Positions 43,320-52,310 of a stretch of 64,000 nt of DNA are shown here, piece by piece. Below the pieces are notes generated by a model. The model ran no database searches, was not told the origin of the DNA, and saw only the letters and a list, made by a program, of their open reading frames with translations. This DNA is from Mesosutterella porci (GTDB lineage Bacteria > Pseudomonadota > Gammaproteobacteria > Burkholderiales > Burkholderiaceae_F), in contig NZ_JAKNCT010000001.1 in assembly GCF_022134585.1 (NCBI RefSeq), forward strand, positions 62,001 through 126,000. Reading direction: 5' to 3'. The translations under genes were made by a program, and so were the position numbers. The stretch's first letter is position 1. The number at the start of each line of letters is the position of its first letter.

Positions 43320-44033
43320 ATGCAGTACGTCTACTCGAGCAGCCCCTGGCTCATCCCGCGTGACCCCGGGCCGGTTGCCGCGCTTTTTGCCCGCGGCGGC
43401 CGCCCGTGCACCTTCCGCGCGAGACACGTCTTCAATTTCGGCGAACAGCCCCGGGCCTACCTCATCGAAAGGGGGCTGGTGGGCACCTATGCAAGAAACC
43501 CCGAGGGAGAGCCGGTGCTGATCGCGCTTTTCTCTCCGGGTACCATCCTCGGGGCCGAAAAATCCCTGAAGGAGGAACACCTCAGGGTGAAGCCGCTTCA
43601 GGCCCGTGTGCTGCTGCCGGTGCGGGCGCTCGCGCTCGACTCGGCGCAGTTCACCCGGGAACTCGCAGAAAGCCCGGGTCTGCTCGAGCTCGCGCTGCGG
43701 GCCTTTCTCAGTCACGACGACAGCAAGATCGAGGGACTGCTGATCAACGGCACGCTCGATCTCCCCTCGCGGCTCGCACTCATGATCGCGACGCTCTTCA
43801 CCGCCCTGGGGCAGCCTCTTGACGGCGAGCCGCGCCCCCTGCCGCGCCAGATCACGGTGACCGAGCTCGCCCGGCTCGTGCACAGCAGCCGCCCGGTGCT
43901 GAGCCGGGTGCTCTCGCGCTGGGCACGCGAGAAACTCATCGAGGGCACGCCCGGGGCCTATCTGTACAACCGCCGGCTCCTCGGCAGCGCTTCGGCGCAG
44001 CCTCTTCAGGGGAAAGAAGAGCTTTCTGCCTGA
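43320..44033 (+). CDS. Crp/Fnr-family transcriptional regulator
   Basis: A 237-residue regulator with an N-terminal cyclic-nucleotide-type jelly roll (about residues 30-125) and a C-terminal winged helix (ITVTELARLVHSSRPVLSRVLSRWAREKLIEGTPG). The cysteine cluster of true FNR is missing, so it should not bind an iron-sulfur cluster in that way; its cAMP-pocket residues are also not typical. ATG at 43320 follows GGAG. It lies after the reductase terminator and may control the reductase or the DMT gene; ligand unknown. Confidence 0.87.
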   Translation: MQYVYSSSPWLIPRDPGPVAALFARGGRPCTFRARHVFNFGEQPRAYLIERGLVGTYARNPEGEPVLIALFSPGTILGAEKSLKEEHLRVKPLQARVLLPVRALALDSAQFTRELAESPGLLELALRAFLSHDDSKIEGLLINGTLDLPSRLALMIATLFTALGQPLDGEPRPLPRQITVTELARLVHSSRPVLSRVLSRWAREKLIEGTPGAYLYNRRLLGSASAQPLQGKEELSA

Positions 44034-44174
44034 CATCCGGCGCCCGCCCTCAGGGATTTTCCTAGCGGCTCTTCCTGCCGGCCGCCCCGCCGGAATGTTC
44101 TATACTGCGCAGTCTCGGCCGGGGAGAGCCGCCAGCACACTTCTTGCCGCTGCCATCCCTGCCAAGGTGCTTTC

Positions 44175-45065
44175 ATGCTGAACCGAAACTTTAGCCGCGG
44201 GCTCGCGCTCGCGGTCTTTGCCGGCATCTGCTGGGGCGCGATGGGCGTGGCCGTCCAGTTCCTGCTGCAGCGAAATGGCATGTCCGCCCTCGATCTCGTG
44301 ACGCTGCGGCAGCTCGCCGCGGGAATCCTGATGGTGGGGCTTTACATCCTGATCGACGGCAGGAAGGCCTTCGCGCTTTTTTCAAACCGCAGAGACCTCT
44401 TCGACGTCGCCTTAAGCGGCCTGCTCGTCTTTCTGTCGCACTACAGCTTCTTTCTTGCGATCAGCTATTCGAACGCGGGCACCGGCGCGATCTTCATCGC
44501 AACCGTCCCGCTCATTTGCGCGCTCTGGCTCGCTTTCTCCGAGCGCAGACCCGTGTCGGCGACCGAAGTCGTGTGCTTTCTGCTCGCGGTTACGGGCGTT
44601 GCGCTCATCGTGACCGACGGGGACTTCTCAAGACTGCAGTTCTCGCCCCTTGCCATCCTCTGGGGCGTGGTCTGCGCCGTTTTCGGGGCGTTTTACTCGA
44701 TGCAGCCCCGGGACGTCATCAGGAGAATCGGCGTGAAGCCTGTCGTGAGCTGGGGCATCTTCTTCGGCAGCCTTGCGGCAAGCCTCATCGACCACCCTTG
44801 GAACGTGCAGCTGCACTGGGGCGCCACCGAGGCCCTCGCCTTCGCCTTCATCGTGGTGTTCGGCACGATCATCGCCTTCTGGAGTTATCTCACGAGCCTC
44901 AAGTACATCTCGCCCGTGCTGCTCGGGCTCATCAACTGCCTGGAGCCCCTGTCAGCCTTCGTCTTCTCCATTCTGCTGCTGGGCCAGGTGCTTGGGCGCT
45001 GGGAGGCGGCAGGCATCGCGCTTGTGCTCGCGAACGTGTGCCTGCTCGCACTGAAGAAAAAATAA
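44175..45065 (+). CDS. EamA/DMT-superfamily transporter
   Basis: Inner-membrane carrier of 296 residues with ten hydrophobic segments in two EamA repeats (about 8-140 and 150-290). It shares the start pattern (G..WG.MGV..Q(F/Y)L) with the DMT protein at 59491-60390, so the two are paralogues. ATG at 44175 follows AAGGTG. Family members export amino acids or metabolites; substrate unknown. Confidence 0.88.
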   Translation: MLNRNFSRGLALAVFAGICWGAMGVAVQFLLQRNGMSALDLVTLRQLAAGILMVGLYILIDGRKAFALFSNRRDLFDVALSGLLVFLSHYSFFLAISYSNAGTGAIFIATVPLICALWLAFSERRPVSATEVVCFLLAVTGVALIVTDGDFSRLQFSPLAILWGVVCAVFGAFYSMQPRDVIRRIGVKPVVSWGIFFGSLAASLIDHPWNVQLHWGATEALAFAFIVVFGTIIAFWSYLTSLKYISPVLLGLINCLEPLSAFVFSILLLGQVLGRWEAAGIALVLANVCLLALKKK

Positions 45066-45114
45066 GCCTGTTCCCTTTCGCGGTGAGTCCAGCGTCCCGG
45101 GAAATGCCTGGAGC

Positions 45115-45888
45115 TCAGAACTTCGCGTAGGCGCTGGGGCCCGGCTCGTCGTCCGCAGCTCCGGACTTCGCGGTGGCCGGAGCAGAACCCTGGTCGGCTG
45201 CGCCGGGCGACGGCATCTGAACGGCGGAAGCCTCCCCGCGGCCTTTCGACGAGCGGGCCGAACCGTAGAGCTTGAGCAGGACGTCGAGGAACCCCCTGCG
45301 GTCCTGCACTACGGCGCCAAGATAGGGCTCGTTCGCATAGAGGACCGAGAGCGTCTTCGGATCGTTTGCGGCCGAGGCGTGATCCTTCCCCCAGTAGAAC
45401 TCCGTCTTGAAGGAAGAGAGCGTGAAACGCTTCGGGTCCGAGGAGTCGATGCTGAAATCGACCGTGATGTCGTTGCGGGTCACCTGGGCGGCGGCCGCGA
45501 TGAACCTCATTTCCGCGTCCGCGTCAGCGGCCTCGCCCCCGTCGCCGAAAAGCGGCTCGAAGGCCTCGGAGAGCGACTGCATCAGCGCGAGCCCCGCCTG
45601 CGCGAGCGCGAGGTCACCGCGGTAGGGCGCGTAAAAGTCCTCCGTGCCCTTGAGGGTGCAGGTAAAGCGCACGGTCTTCGCACCGCCTTCGCCCACTTTG
45701 CTCCACTTCTTCGTCTTGTCCTCGCAGCCGCTGTAGCCGTCGAGCGCCTGCCCTACTTTCACCGTCTTTGAAAATTCCTCCAGGGTCCCGTCCTTCACGG
45801 TCTTCACCGGGTCATCCCCGCAGGCTGACAGTATGGCGGCGGAAATCGCCGCCGCAACGGCGGCAGCTGCCAGTCGACTCCATTTCAT
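45115..45888 (-). CDS. Hypothetical lipoprotein
   Basis: A 257-residue protein I cannot place in a family. The signal peptide ends in a lipobox (ILSACG), with Asp-Asp two residues after Cys, which may favour retention in the inner membrane. The mature part has cysteines in YSGCEDK and RFTCTL that could form a disulfide. The middle is mixed alpha/beta and the last 60 residues are low-complexity Ser/Ala/Gly/Pro. ATG at 45888 has AGGAGC upstream. It is monocistronic and convergent with the DMT gene. Confidence 0.75.
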   Translation of the reverse strand: MKWSRLAAAAVAAAISAAILSACGDDPVKTVKDGTLEEFSKTVKVGQALDGYSGCEDKTKKWSKVGEGGAKTVRFTCTLKGTEDFYAPYRGDLALAQAGLALMQSLSEAFEPLFGDGGEAADADAEMRFIAAAAQVTRNDITVDFSIDSSDPKRFTLSSFKTEFYWGKDHASAANDPKTLSVLYANEPYLGAVVQDRRGFLDVLLKLYGSARSSKGRGEASAVQMPSPGAADQGSAPATAKSGAADDEPGPSAYAKF

Positions 45889-46210
45889 ACGCGGCTCCTC
45901 ATCTCGCAGTGGCGGAAAGCTTCAGGGGCGGACAGCCCGCGGCTGCCTCGCCTTCAGGGCTAAGAGTTTAATTCGCCTTCCGGCCTCAAGGGGGAAGATT
46001 CCCAGAAGGAAGAAGACTGATTGAAAGTTTAATAAGATTTATCTTATGTAAAGAACAGTTAATTAAAATCTAATTTAAAGTATTGAAAAGAACTCTTTTA
46101 AGAGAATCAATCTTTTGTGTTGAAGCTTCCGCGCACGGCTTCCCTGCAGTAATTTTTGCATAAAATAGGTATATTCTTATAAATTAGATTTCAAAACTGC
46201 TTCTTGGACC
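45889..46210. other. AT-rich intergenic region before LysR
   Basis: A 322-base gap, among the most AT-rich stretches of the window (46020-46200). It contains a perfect inverted repeat ATAAGAT-TT-ATCTTAT at 46032-46047 and CTCTT-TT-AAGAG at 46093-46104. These are candidate binding sites for the LysR protein that follows or for an AT-binding nucleoid protein. No gene is seen. Confidence 0.45.
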
Positions 46211-47179
46211 ATGAACGCGAGACAGCTTAAATATTTTCTGAACCTCTGCGACACCCTGAGCTTCGTAAAGACCGCAGAAATGAACTTCATTTCCCAGTCG
46301 GCCGTATCCCAGCAGATCAAGAACCTCGAGACCGAGATCCAGGCCGAGCTCTTCAACAGGAGCAAGCGCAAGGTCACGCTCACGCCGGCCGGGCGCGTCT
46401 TCTGCCGCGAGGCCCGGGAACTGCTCGTCAAGCTGAACGGTTCGATCCGCAGGACCCGCACCGCCGCGCTCAAGTCCCAGATGGACGTCTCGATCGCGAG
46501 TCCCCAGGGGCTGCTGCTGCCCGGCTGGGACGTGTTGCTCGACATCAGGCGCGAGAACCCCAGGGTGTGCATCCGGCTCGAGCGCAACCAGGCCCAGAGC
46601 CTCTGGGAGAACCTCGCCTCAGGACAGCCCGACCTCGTGTTCGTCTACGCCGATCCCGCGGTGCCGATGCGACTCGGCTTCAAGGTGAAGGTTTTCGGCA
46701 CTTTCGAGCTCACCGTGGCCGTGCCCGCCTCGCACCCGCTCGCGCAGAAACAGAGCCTCACGCGCTCGGACTTCGCCGAGGGTCCCATACTCTACGAGGA
46801 CGCCGAGACGAGGCCCGGCGAATTTGAGGACGACCCTCGCCCCAGCTGGGGCACCGAGGCGGACCTCACCTCGGCCCTGATCAACGTCTCACTCGGCAAC
46901 GGCTTTGCCATCGTGCCCCGCTTCAGCTCCGAGGAGAGGCGGCGGCGTGAGGGCTGGTCGCGCGACATCCGCTTCATCCCGCTCAAGGGCGAGCGCCACG
47001 AGGTGCGGCTCTGCGCGGTCTGGCGCCAGGAAAAGGAGAGCGAGCTGCTGCTCCAGGTGATCGGCCAGATCTACAGCGCTGCGCTGCGTCTGATTGAAAA
47101 ATCAAAGACCTCGGCGCCAGCCCCCTCTAGGAAGCCGCCTTGCAGCCCTCTTCAGGGGCCTTGTCCCCGGGGCGCATGA
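46211..47179 (+). CDS. LysR-family transcriptional regulator
   Basis: Regulator of 322 residues. The winged helix begins at residue 1 (NARQLKYFLNLCDTLSFVKTAEMNFISQSAVSQQIKNLE), followed by a standard effector domain. The DNA-binding half is typical LysR and unlike the paralogous pair at 32897 and 58267. The gene's last 53 bases overlap the end of the convergent histidine kinase gene. The strong AT-rich upstream region suggests autoregulation. Target unknown. Confidence 0.9.
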   Translation: MNARQLKYFLNLCDTLSFVKTAEMNFISQSAVSQQIKNLETEIQAELFNRSKRKVTLTPAGRVFCREARELLVKLNGSIRRTRTAALKSQMDVSIASPQGLLLPGWDVLLDIRRENPRVCIRLERNQAQSLWENLASGQPDLVFVYADPAVPMRLGFKVKVFGTFELTVAVPASHPLAQKQSLTRSDFAEGPILYEDAETRPGEFEDDPRPSWGTEADLTSALINVSLGNGFAIVPRFSSEERRRREGWSRDIRFIPLKGERHEVRLCAVWRQEKESELLLQVIGQIYSAALRLIEKSKTSAPAPSRKPPCSPLQGPCPRGA

Positions 47180-48458
47180 GGACGCTAAAGCAGGCACCCC
47201 GGCCCGGAGCCCCGCCCGCCGTTACGATCCAGCCCTCGCGCTCGCAGATGCGCGAGACAATCGACAGCCCGATGCCCATGCCCGCGCCGCGGCAGCCCCG
47301 GCCGCGGTAGTGCGGCTCGAAGATCTTCTTCAGCTCGTCCTCGGCGATCCCGTGGCCGTCGTCGGTCACGCGGAATCCCCGGTCAGTCAGATCGACCGTC
47401 ACGGCCCCCTCGTCGGTGTAGCGCACAGCGTTGCGCACCAGATTGTCGAGCACGAGCGTGACCATCCCCTCCGGGGCGAGCGGCCCCCCCGAGGTCGTGC
47501 CGTCCCGCAGTTCGAGCCTCACGCGCCCGCCGCGCAGGCCGCTGCGGGTCCGCTCGAGCACCTTCCGGGCGGCCCGGGACAGCGGCACCGAATCGGCTTC
47601 GGCCGACTGAATGTCCTTCGTACGGACGAGCGACAGCAGGGCGCGGATCACGAGCTGCATGTGAGCGGCCGCACGAGAAATCTTCTGCATCTGCGCGCTC
47701 TGGCGCGGCGCGAGACCCCCGGTCCCCTCGAGAAGCTCCGCGGTGGTGGAGACCACCGCGAGGTCCGTTCTCAGCTCATGGGAGAGGTCGGAGGCGAAGA
47801 GCCTCTCGCGCTCGAGCGTCTCATGCAGCCTCTTGAGCGATTTCTCGCAGACGCGTGCGAGGTACCCCACCTCGTCGTTGTCGGTGCGTACCGAAAGCGG
47901 CCGAAAGTCGGGCGACTCCGCGCAGCGCCTCACCTCCCGCGCGAGCTCGCGCAGCGGACGGGTGACCGTCCGCGCAAGCGCCCAGGCAAGCAGCAGGCTC
48001 AGCAGCAGCATGATGCCGGCGAAGACGTAGATCACGACGTTGAGCCTTTGCTCGATCTCCTCAAACTCCGTCTGATCGGTCTCGAGAATGTAGGTGACGC
48101 CGCCGCTGTCAATCCGGTAAAGAAAGGAAGCCTTCTGCGGGGTCTCGTATTCTGAGTAACCCTCGGGCACATTCCTGTAAGCCTTGGGGATCGGATCGAG
48201 CCGCACGCCGTTCACCTCCGTGCGGCTCGCGTAAAGGCGCTTGATCGGAATGAGCCGCGGATTGCGGCCCTCCGCTATGTCATAGTCGATCATGCCCTTG
48301 AGGGTGTAGTACTGGTTTTCCGCAACCAGGTGCTGCTCGGTGAACGGCACGACATAGGAGACCGGAATCAAGCTGGCCGCGATCACGGCGAGGGTGAAGA
48401 TCCCGAAAGCCGCCATCAGGCGAAACCGCAGCCCGCCCGGCCTCCTCAGCTTCAGCAT
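47127..48458 (-). CDS. Sensor histidine kinase (EnvZ/PmrB type), variant H-box
   Basis: Inner-membrane kinase of 443 residues: transmembrane helix ~15-38, periplasmic sensor ~39-140, second helix ~143-165, HAMP, then a dimerisation box with His227 and a GHKL ATPase (DNLVRNAVRYTDEG, DDGHGI, GAGMGIGLS). The phosphoacceptor motif reads SHELRTDL; the proline after RT found in nearly all such kinases is Asp232. ATG at 48458 follows GGGAGGGGG. It lies 21 bases after the response regulator gene. With the divergent eptA it resembles a PmrAB-type polymyxin-response module. Confidence 0.9.
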   Translation of the reverse strand: MLKLRRPGGLRFRLMAAFGIFTLAVIAASLIPVSYVVPFTEQHLVAENQYYTLKGMIDYDIAEGRNPRLIPIKRLYASRTEVNGVRLDPIPKAYRNVPEGYSEYETPQKASFLYRIDSGGVTYILETDQTEFEEIEQRLNVVIYVFAGIMLLLSLLLAWALARTVTRPLRELAREVRRCAESPDFRPLSVRTDNDEVGYLARVCEKSLKRLHETLERERLFASDLSHELRTDLAVVSTTAELLEGTGGLAPRQSAQMQKISRAAAHMQLVIRALLSLVRTKDIQSAEADSVPLSRAARKVLERTRSGLRGGRVRLELRDGTTSGGPLAPEGMVTLVLDNLVRNAVRYTDEGAVTVDLTDRGFRVTDDGHGIAEDELKKIFEPHYRGRGCRGAGMGIGLSIVSRICEREGWIVTAGGAPGRGACFSVLMRPGDKAPEEGCKAAS

Positions 48459-48479
48459 GGCCCCCTCCCTTCCCCTTTC

Positions 48480-49151
48480 TCAGGGCTCGATGGACCAGCC
48501 GAACCCCGGGTGGGTCTTGATCATCGGCTTTCCGAAAGGCTTGTCCACGACGCTGCGCAGCAGCCAGAGGTTCGTGCGCAGGCTGTCGGAATCGGGCCGG
48601 TCGTCACCCCATAGCTCTTCCTCAAGCTCATTGCGCGAGACGATGGCCGGGCTTTTGGACATGAGGATGCGCAGAATCCGGAATCCCACGGGCGAGAGGT
48701 GCAGGCTGCGTCCCTCGCGCTCGGCGCTGGCGGTGGACAGGCGCAGCACGAGCTCTCCCACCTTGAGGTCCTTCACTACCTTGCCCTCGGTGCGTCTCAG
48801 AATAGCGATGATCCTCGCCTCGAGCTCCTTTAAGGAAAAGGGTTTCACCAGGTAGTCGTCCGCGCCGCTCGAGAGCCCGGTCACGCGATCGTCCAGCTCG
48901 TCGCGGGCCGTGAGCATCAGAATCGGGGTCGAAAGCCCCTCCTCGCGGGCGCGGCGGCAGACCTCGTAGCCGTCCATGCCCGGCAGCCCGATGTCGAGTA
49001 CGACCAGCGAGAAGGCCCCGGTTCGGATCTGCGCGAGCGCCATGGGCCCGGTCGAGGCCTCCTCGGTCGTCCAGTCCCTGGCCTGGAGATATTCCGTCAC
49101 GTTGAGCCGCAGATCGTCGTTGTCATCCACCACCAGGATCCTATTTCCCAT
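48480..49151 (-). CDS. OmpR-family response regulator (PmrA-like)
   Basis: Partner of the kinase at 47127. The receiver (residues 1-120) begins ILVVDDNDD, with phosphoacceptor Asp in LVVLDIGLPGMDG and Lys in YLVKPF. The winged helix follows (LSPVGFRILRILMSKS...SRNELEEELWG). ATG at 49151 is preceded by AGAGG and gives the usual N-terminus; the open frame to 49370 is rejected. Divergent transcription from eptA, 160 bases away, suggests eptA is a target. Length 223. Confidence 0.93.
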   Translation of the reverse strand: MGNRILVVDDNDDLRLNVTEYLQARDWTTEEASTGPMALAQIRTGAFSLVVLDIGLPGMDGYEVCRRAREEGLSTPILMLTARDELDDRVTGLSSGADDYLVKPFSLKELEARIIAILRRTEGKVVKDLKVGELVLRLSTASAEREGRSLHLSPVGFRILRILMSKSPAIVSRNELEEELWGDDRPDSDSLRTNLWLLRSVVDKPFGKPMIKTHPGFGWSIEP

Positions 49152-49311
49152 GCGAGCCTCTGTACAAAAGCAACGACCCCCATCATACTGGGTTTGAGCC
49201 AGAGGGGATGCCGCCCTGTCCGCAGACGCAGAATCCTTGACAACGTTTTGACGGCTCCCCCGACATAATGCCGGGGCTTTACCGAGGCTTTTGCCTCCTC
49301 TGAACGGACCT

Positions 49312-50973
49312 ATGCTTAAGAAACCATCTTTCGCCGCGGCAAAGTCCGCCGTGAGCAAAATACTGGCCATCCCGCTGGTGTGCGCCTTCTGGTGGATCTG
49401 TGTCGACAGCTACCCCTTCTGGCGGCTGGCCATCAGCTCCATGGGCACGCCGCGTGGAGCGGACGCCTCCTTCTTTGCCGAGGCACTCGTCATCTTCATC
49501 TGCGCCGTGGCGGCCGTAATCGCGCTGCTGCAGGCAATGCTGGGCGTCCGGGCCGTGAAGGCGCTCCTTTCCCTCCTTTCGGTGATCGGGGCCGGGGGCT
49601 TCGCCTTCTCGGTTCTCTACAATGCCGTCATGTCGCCCGACATGCTGCGAAACGCGCTTGCGACCGACACCCACGAGGTGATGGGGCTCATGTCCCTGCC
49701 TCTCTTCGGCTATTTCGCGCTGGGCGCGGTTCCCGTCTGCGTCTTCCTTTGGTTCTTCCCGCGCGAAGGGCTCTCGGGCGGAGCCTTCCGGCTTAAAAGC
49801 CTCGGGCTTTCGCTCGCACTTTTTGCCGCGGCCGGGGCCACGCTTTACGTGAGCATGCAGGACTTGTCCTTCTTCATGCGCGGGCACCGGGAAGCGCGCT
49901 ACCTGATCGCCCCCTTTAACGTCGTCTACTCCGCAATCCGCACCCAGGCGCACGACAAGAGCCCGGACTCGAATGCGCCGCGCGCCGTGGTGGACGCCTC
50001 GCCCGCTCTCGCCAAAACGCCCGGCTCGAAGCCCCTCGTCGTCGTGGTCGCCGTGGGCGAGACCGCGAGGGCCGCAAACTGGGGGCTTGACGGATACGCC
50101 AGGGACACGACCCCGGAGCTGCGGGCGCTCGGCGTCACCAACTATGCCCAGGCGAGCGCCTGCGGCACAAGCACCGATGTGTCGGTGCCCTGCATGTTCA
50201 GCCGGATCGGCCGGCGCAACTACGACCGCAAGCAGATCCTCGCCGAGGAGCCGCTCGCGCCGCTGCTCAAGCGCGCCGGAGTCTCCGTGAAGTGGATCGA
50301 GAACCAGAGCGGGTGCAAGGGTGCCTGCCTGGGCGTCGATCTGGACAGGCCGAAGGACCATCTGTCTGATGCGGACCGCGCGAAGCTCTGCCCCGACGGG
50401 CTGTGCTTCGACGAGGTCCTCACCCCCTACGTGAAGGACCCGGCAGTAGGCTCCGCCCCGGTCACGGTGCTGTTCCTGCACATGGCGGGCAGCCACGGAC
50501 CGGCTTACGCTCTGCGCTATCCGCAGCAGCGCGAAAAGTGGGGCCCGGTCTGCAGCAAGGTGAACCTAAGCGACTGCGACCCCAAGGAGCTGCGCAACGC
50601 CTACGACAACTCGATCCTCCATACTGACCATGTGCTCGCGCAGTTCATCGGGGCCTTGAAGGACAAAAAGGACGCGGACACGGTTCTGCTCTACGCCTCC
50701 GACCACGGCGAAAGCCTGGGCGAAAAGGGAATGTACCTGCACGGGGCTCCCTGGTCGATCGCGCCTTCCGAGCAGACCCGGATACCGATGGTCCTCTGGA
50801 TGTCGGACGGGTTTAAGAAGCGCCAGGGCATCGACGAGCGCTGCGTCGCCGAGCGCGCTCAGAAGCCCTCTTCACATGACAACCTCTGGTCCACGATCCT
50901 CGGGCTCGCCGGCGTGAGCTCCACGAGCTACAAGAGCGAGGACGACCTGCTCGGGGCCTGCCGCAGGCACTGA
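49312..50973 (+). CDS. eptA: Lipid A phosphoethanolamine transferase (EptA/MCR family)
   Basis: Inner-membrane enzyme that transfers phosphoethanolamine to lipid A, lowering negative charge and reducing cationic peptide binding. Five N-terminal membrane helices (about residues 15-180) precede a periplasmic alkaline-phosphatase-fold domain. It has metal-site GETARAANW, the nucleophile Thr in SACGTSTDVSVPCMFS, and YASDHGESLGEKGMYLHG. Paired cysteines (GCKGACLG, CPDGLC) fit the conserved disulfides. The frame opens with TTG at 49291; ATG at 49312 is preferred. Control by the divergent two-component pair is likely. Confidence 0.93.
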   Translation: MLKKPSFAAAKSAVSKILAIPLVCAFWWICVDSYPFWRLAISSMGTPRGADASFFAEALVIFICAVAAVIALLQAMLGVRAVKALLSLLSVIGAGGFAFSVLYNAVMSPDMLRNALATDTHEVMGLMSLPLFGYFALGAVPVCVFLWFFPREGLSGGAFRLKSLGLSLALFAAAGATLYVSMQDLSFFMRGHREARYLIAPFNVVYSAIRTQAHDKSPDSNAPRAVVDASPALAKTPGSKPLVVVVAVGETARAANWGLDGYARDTTPELRALGVTNYAQASACGTSTDVSVPCMFSRIGRRNYDRKQILAEEPLAPLLKRAGVSVKWIENQSGCKGACLGVDLDRPKDHLSDADRAKLCPDGLCFDEVLTPYVKDPAVGSAPVTVLFLHMAGSHGPAYALRYPQQREKWGPVCSKVNLSDCDPKELRNAYDNSILHTDHVLAQFIGALKDKKDADTVLLYASDHGESLGEKGMYLHGAPWSIAPSEQTRIPMVLWMSDGFKKRQGIDERCVAERAQKPSSHDNLWSTILGLAGVSSTSYKSEDDLLGACRRH

Positions 50974-51015
50974 GAATTCCTTCACAGGATGGGAGGGGCG
51001 GCCGCAGGCCGCCCA

Positions 51016-52230
51016 ATGTCATTAATGAAATTTCAGAAGCTGCCGCCCAAGGCAGTGCGCGAAGCGATCCCGCGCACCGTCTGGGCGTTGGGCGCTGTCT
51101 CGCTTTTCATGGACATCTCCTCGGAGATGATCCACGCGGTGCTCCCCCTTTTCATGGCCACAACGCTCGAGGCCTCGGCCCTTGCGATCGGCCTCACCGA
51201 AGGGGCGGCCGAAGCCGCGGCCCTCGTGACCAAGGTCTTTTCCGGGATGATTTCGGACCGCTTCGGGCACACGAAGCTGCTTGTCTTCGCAGGCTACGCG
51301 CTCGCGGTCTTCACCAAGCCCTTCTTCGCCCTCGCAACGACCGTAGAGCAGGTCTTCCTCTGCCGCTTCACAGACCGGGTGGGCAAGGGCCTGCGCGGCG
51401 CCCCGCGCGACGCGCTCATCGCCTCGGTCACACCGAAGCCGATCCTCGGGGCGGCCTTCGGACTGCGCCAGTCTCTCGACTCAGCCGGGGCCTTCATCGG
51501 ACCCGCACTCGCGAGCCTGCTGCTCGCGGCCTTTTCCGAAAGCTACCGCTTCATCTTCTGGTGCGCGCTCATTCCCGGGATCATCTGCCTCGCGCTCATT
51601 GTTTTTGAAGTGAAGGCGCCGGAACCCAAAGCCGGCCGGAAAGTGAATCCGCTCTCGCGGGAGGCCGCGCGGATGCTGCCGATCTCCTTGTGGCTACTGC
51701 TCGCGCTTGCGGCGGTCTTCTCGCTCGCGCGCTTCTCCAACGCCTTCATCGTGCTGCGGGCCGCCTCCTGCGGCATCAGGCCCATGTACGTCCCGCTCGT
51801 CATGGTTGCGATGAACGCAGTTTTCGCCTTTTCCTCCTACCCCTTCGGGCGGCTCGCCGACCGGGTGCGGCCGACGCTGCTGCTCTCCTTCGGAGTCGCG
51901 CTTCTCGCGGCCTCCGAGGCCGTCTTCGCCGCAGCCTCGGGGCCGGTCTGGATTCTCGCGGGCGTCGCGCTCTGGGGGCTGCACCTCGGGACAACCCAGG
52001 GCGTCTTCTCGATGCTGGTCGCTAGCCTCGCCCCGGAAGCGCTCCGCGGCACCGCTTTCGGGCTCTACAACCTCGCCTCCGGCGGCGCGGCGCTCGCCGC
52101 GGGGCTTCTCGCAGGGCTGCTCTGGGACCGCTTCGGCAGCAGCGCCTCCTTCGCCGCTGGAGCTGCCTTTGCGCTTTTCACGCTCGCGCTGCTTGCCGTG
52201 ATGAGGCGCAGGAGCCTCAGGGCGCTCTGA
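51016..52230 (+). CDS. Major facilitator superfamily transporter
   Basis: A 404-residue 12-helix carrier. The MFS loop 2-3 motif appears as GMISDRFGHTK and again in the second half as YPFGRLADRVRP. The TDRVGKGLRGAPRDALIAS stretch is typical of a widespread YfkF/efflux-type group. The start is uncertain: ATG 50989, 51016 or 51025. A hairpin (50996-51003 with 51007-51014) directly precedes ATG 51016 and would hide its GGGAGGGG ribosome site. It follows eptA by about 40 bases and may be co-transcribed. Substrate unknown. Confidence 0.85.
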   Translation: MSLMKFQKLPPKAVREAIPRTVWALGAVSLFMDISSEMIHAVLPLFMATTLEASALAIGLTEGAAEAAALVTKVFSGMISDRFGHTKLLVFAGYALAVFTKPFFALATTVEQVFLCRFTDRVGKGLRGAPRDALIASVTPKPILGAAFGLRQSLDSAGAFIGPALASLLLAAFSESYRFIFWCALIPGIICLALIVFEVKAPEPKAGRKVNPLSREAARMLPISLWLLLALAAVFSLARFSNAFIVLRAASCGIRPMYVPLVMVAMNAVFAFSSYPFGRLADRVRPTLLLSFGVALLAASEAVFAAASGPVWILAGVALWGLHLGTTQGVFSMLVASLAPEALRGTAFGLYNLASGGAALAAGLLAGLLWDRFGSSASFAAGAAFALFTLALLAVMRRRSLRAL

Positions 52231-52310
52231 GCTATGATGCACTGAAGTTTCCTTTCCCTTAGCTTTACAAGGGGCGGCCCTCTCAAGGGGCGCGCCCTTT
52301 GAGCTACGCC

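Noticed and set aside
49237-49269. TTGACA and CATAAT as the eptA promoter
   Set aside because: The spacing is 21 bases, too long for a standard sigma-70 promoter.
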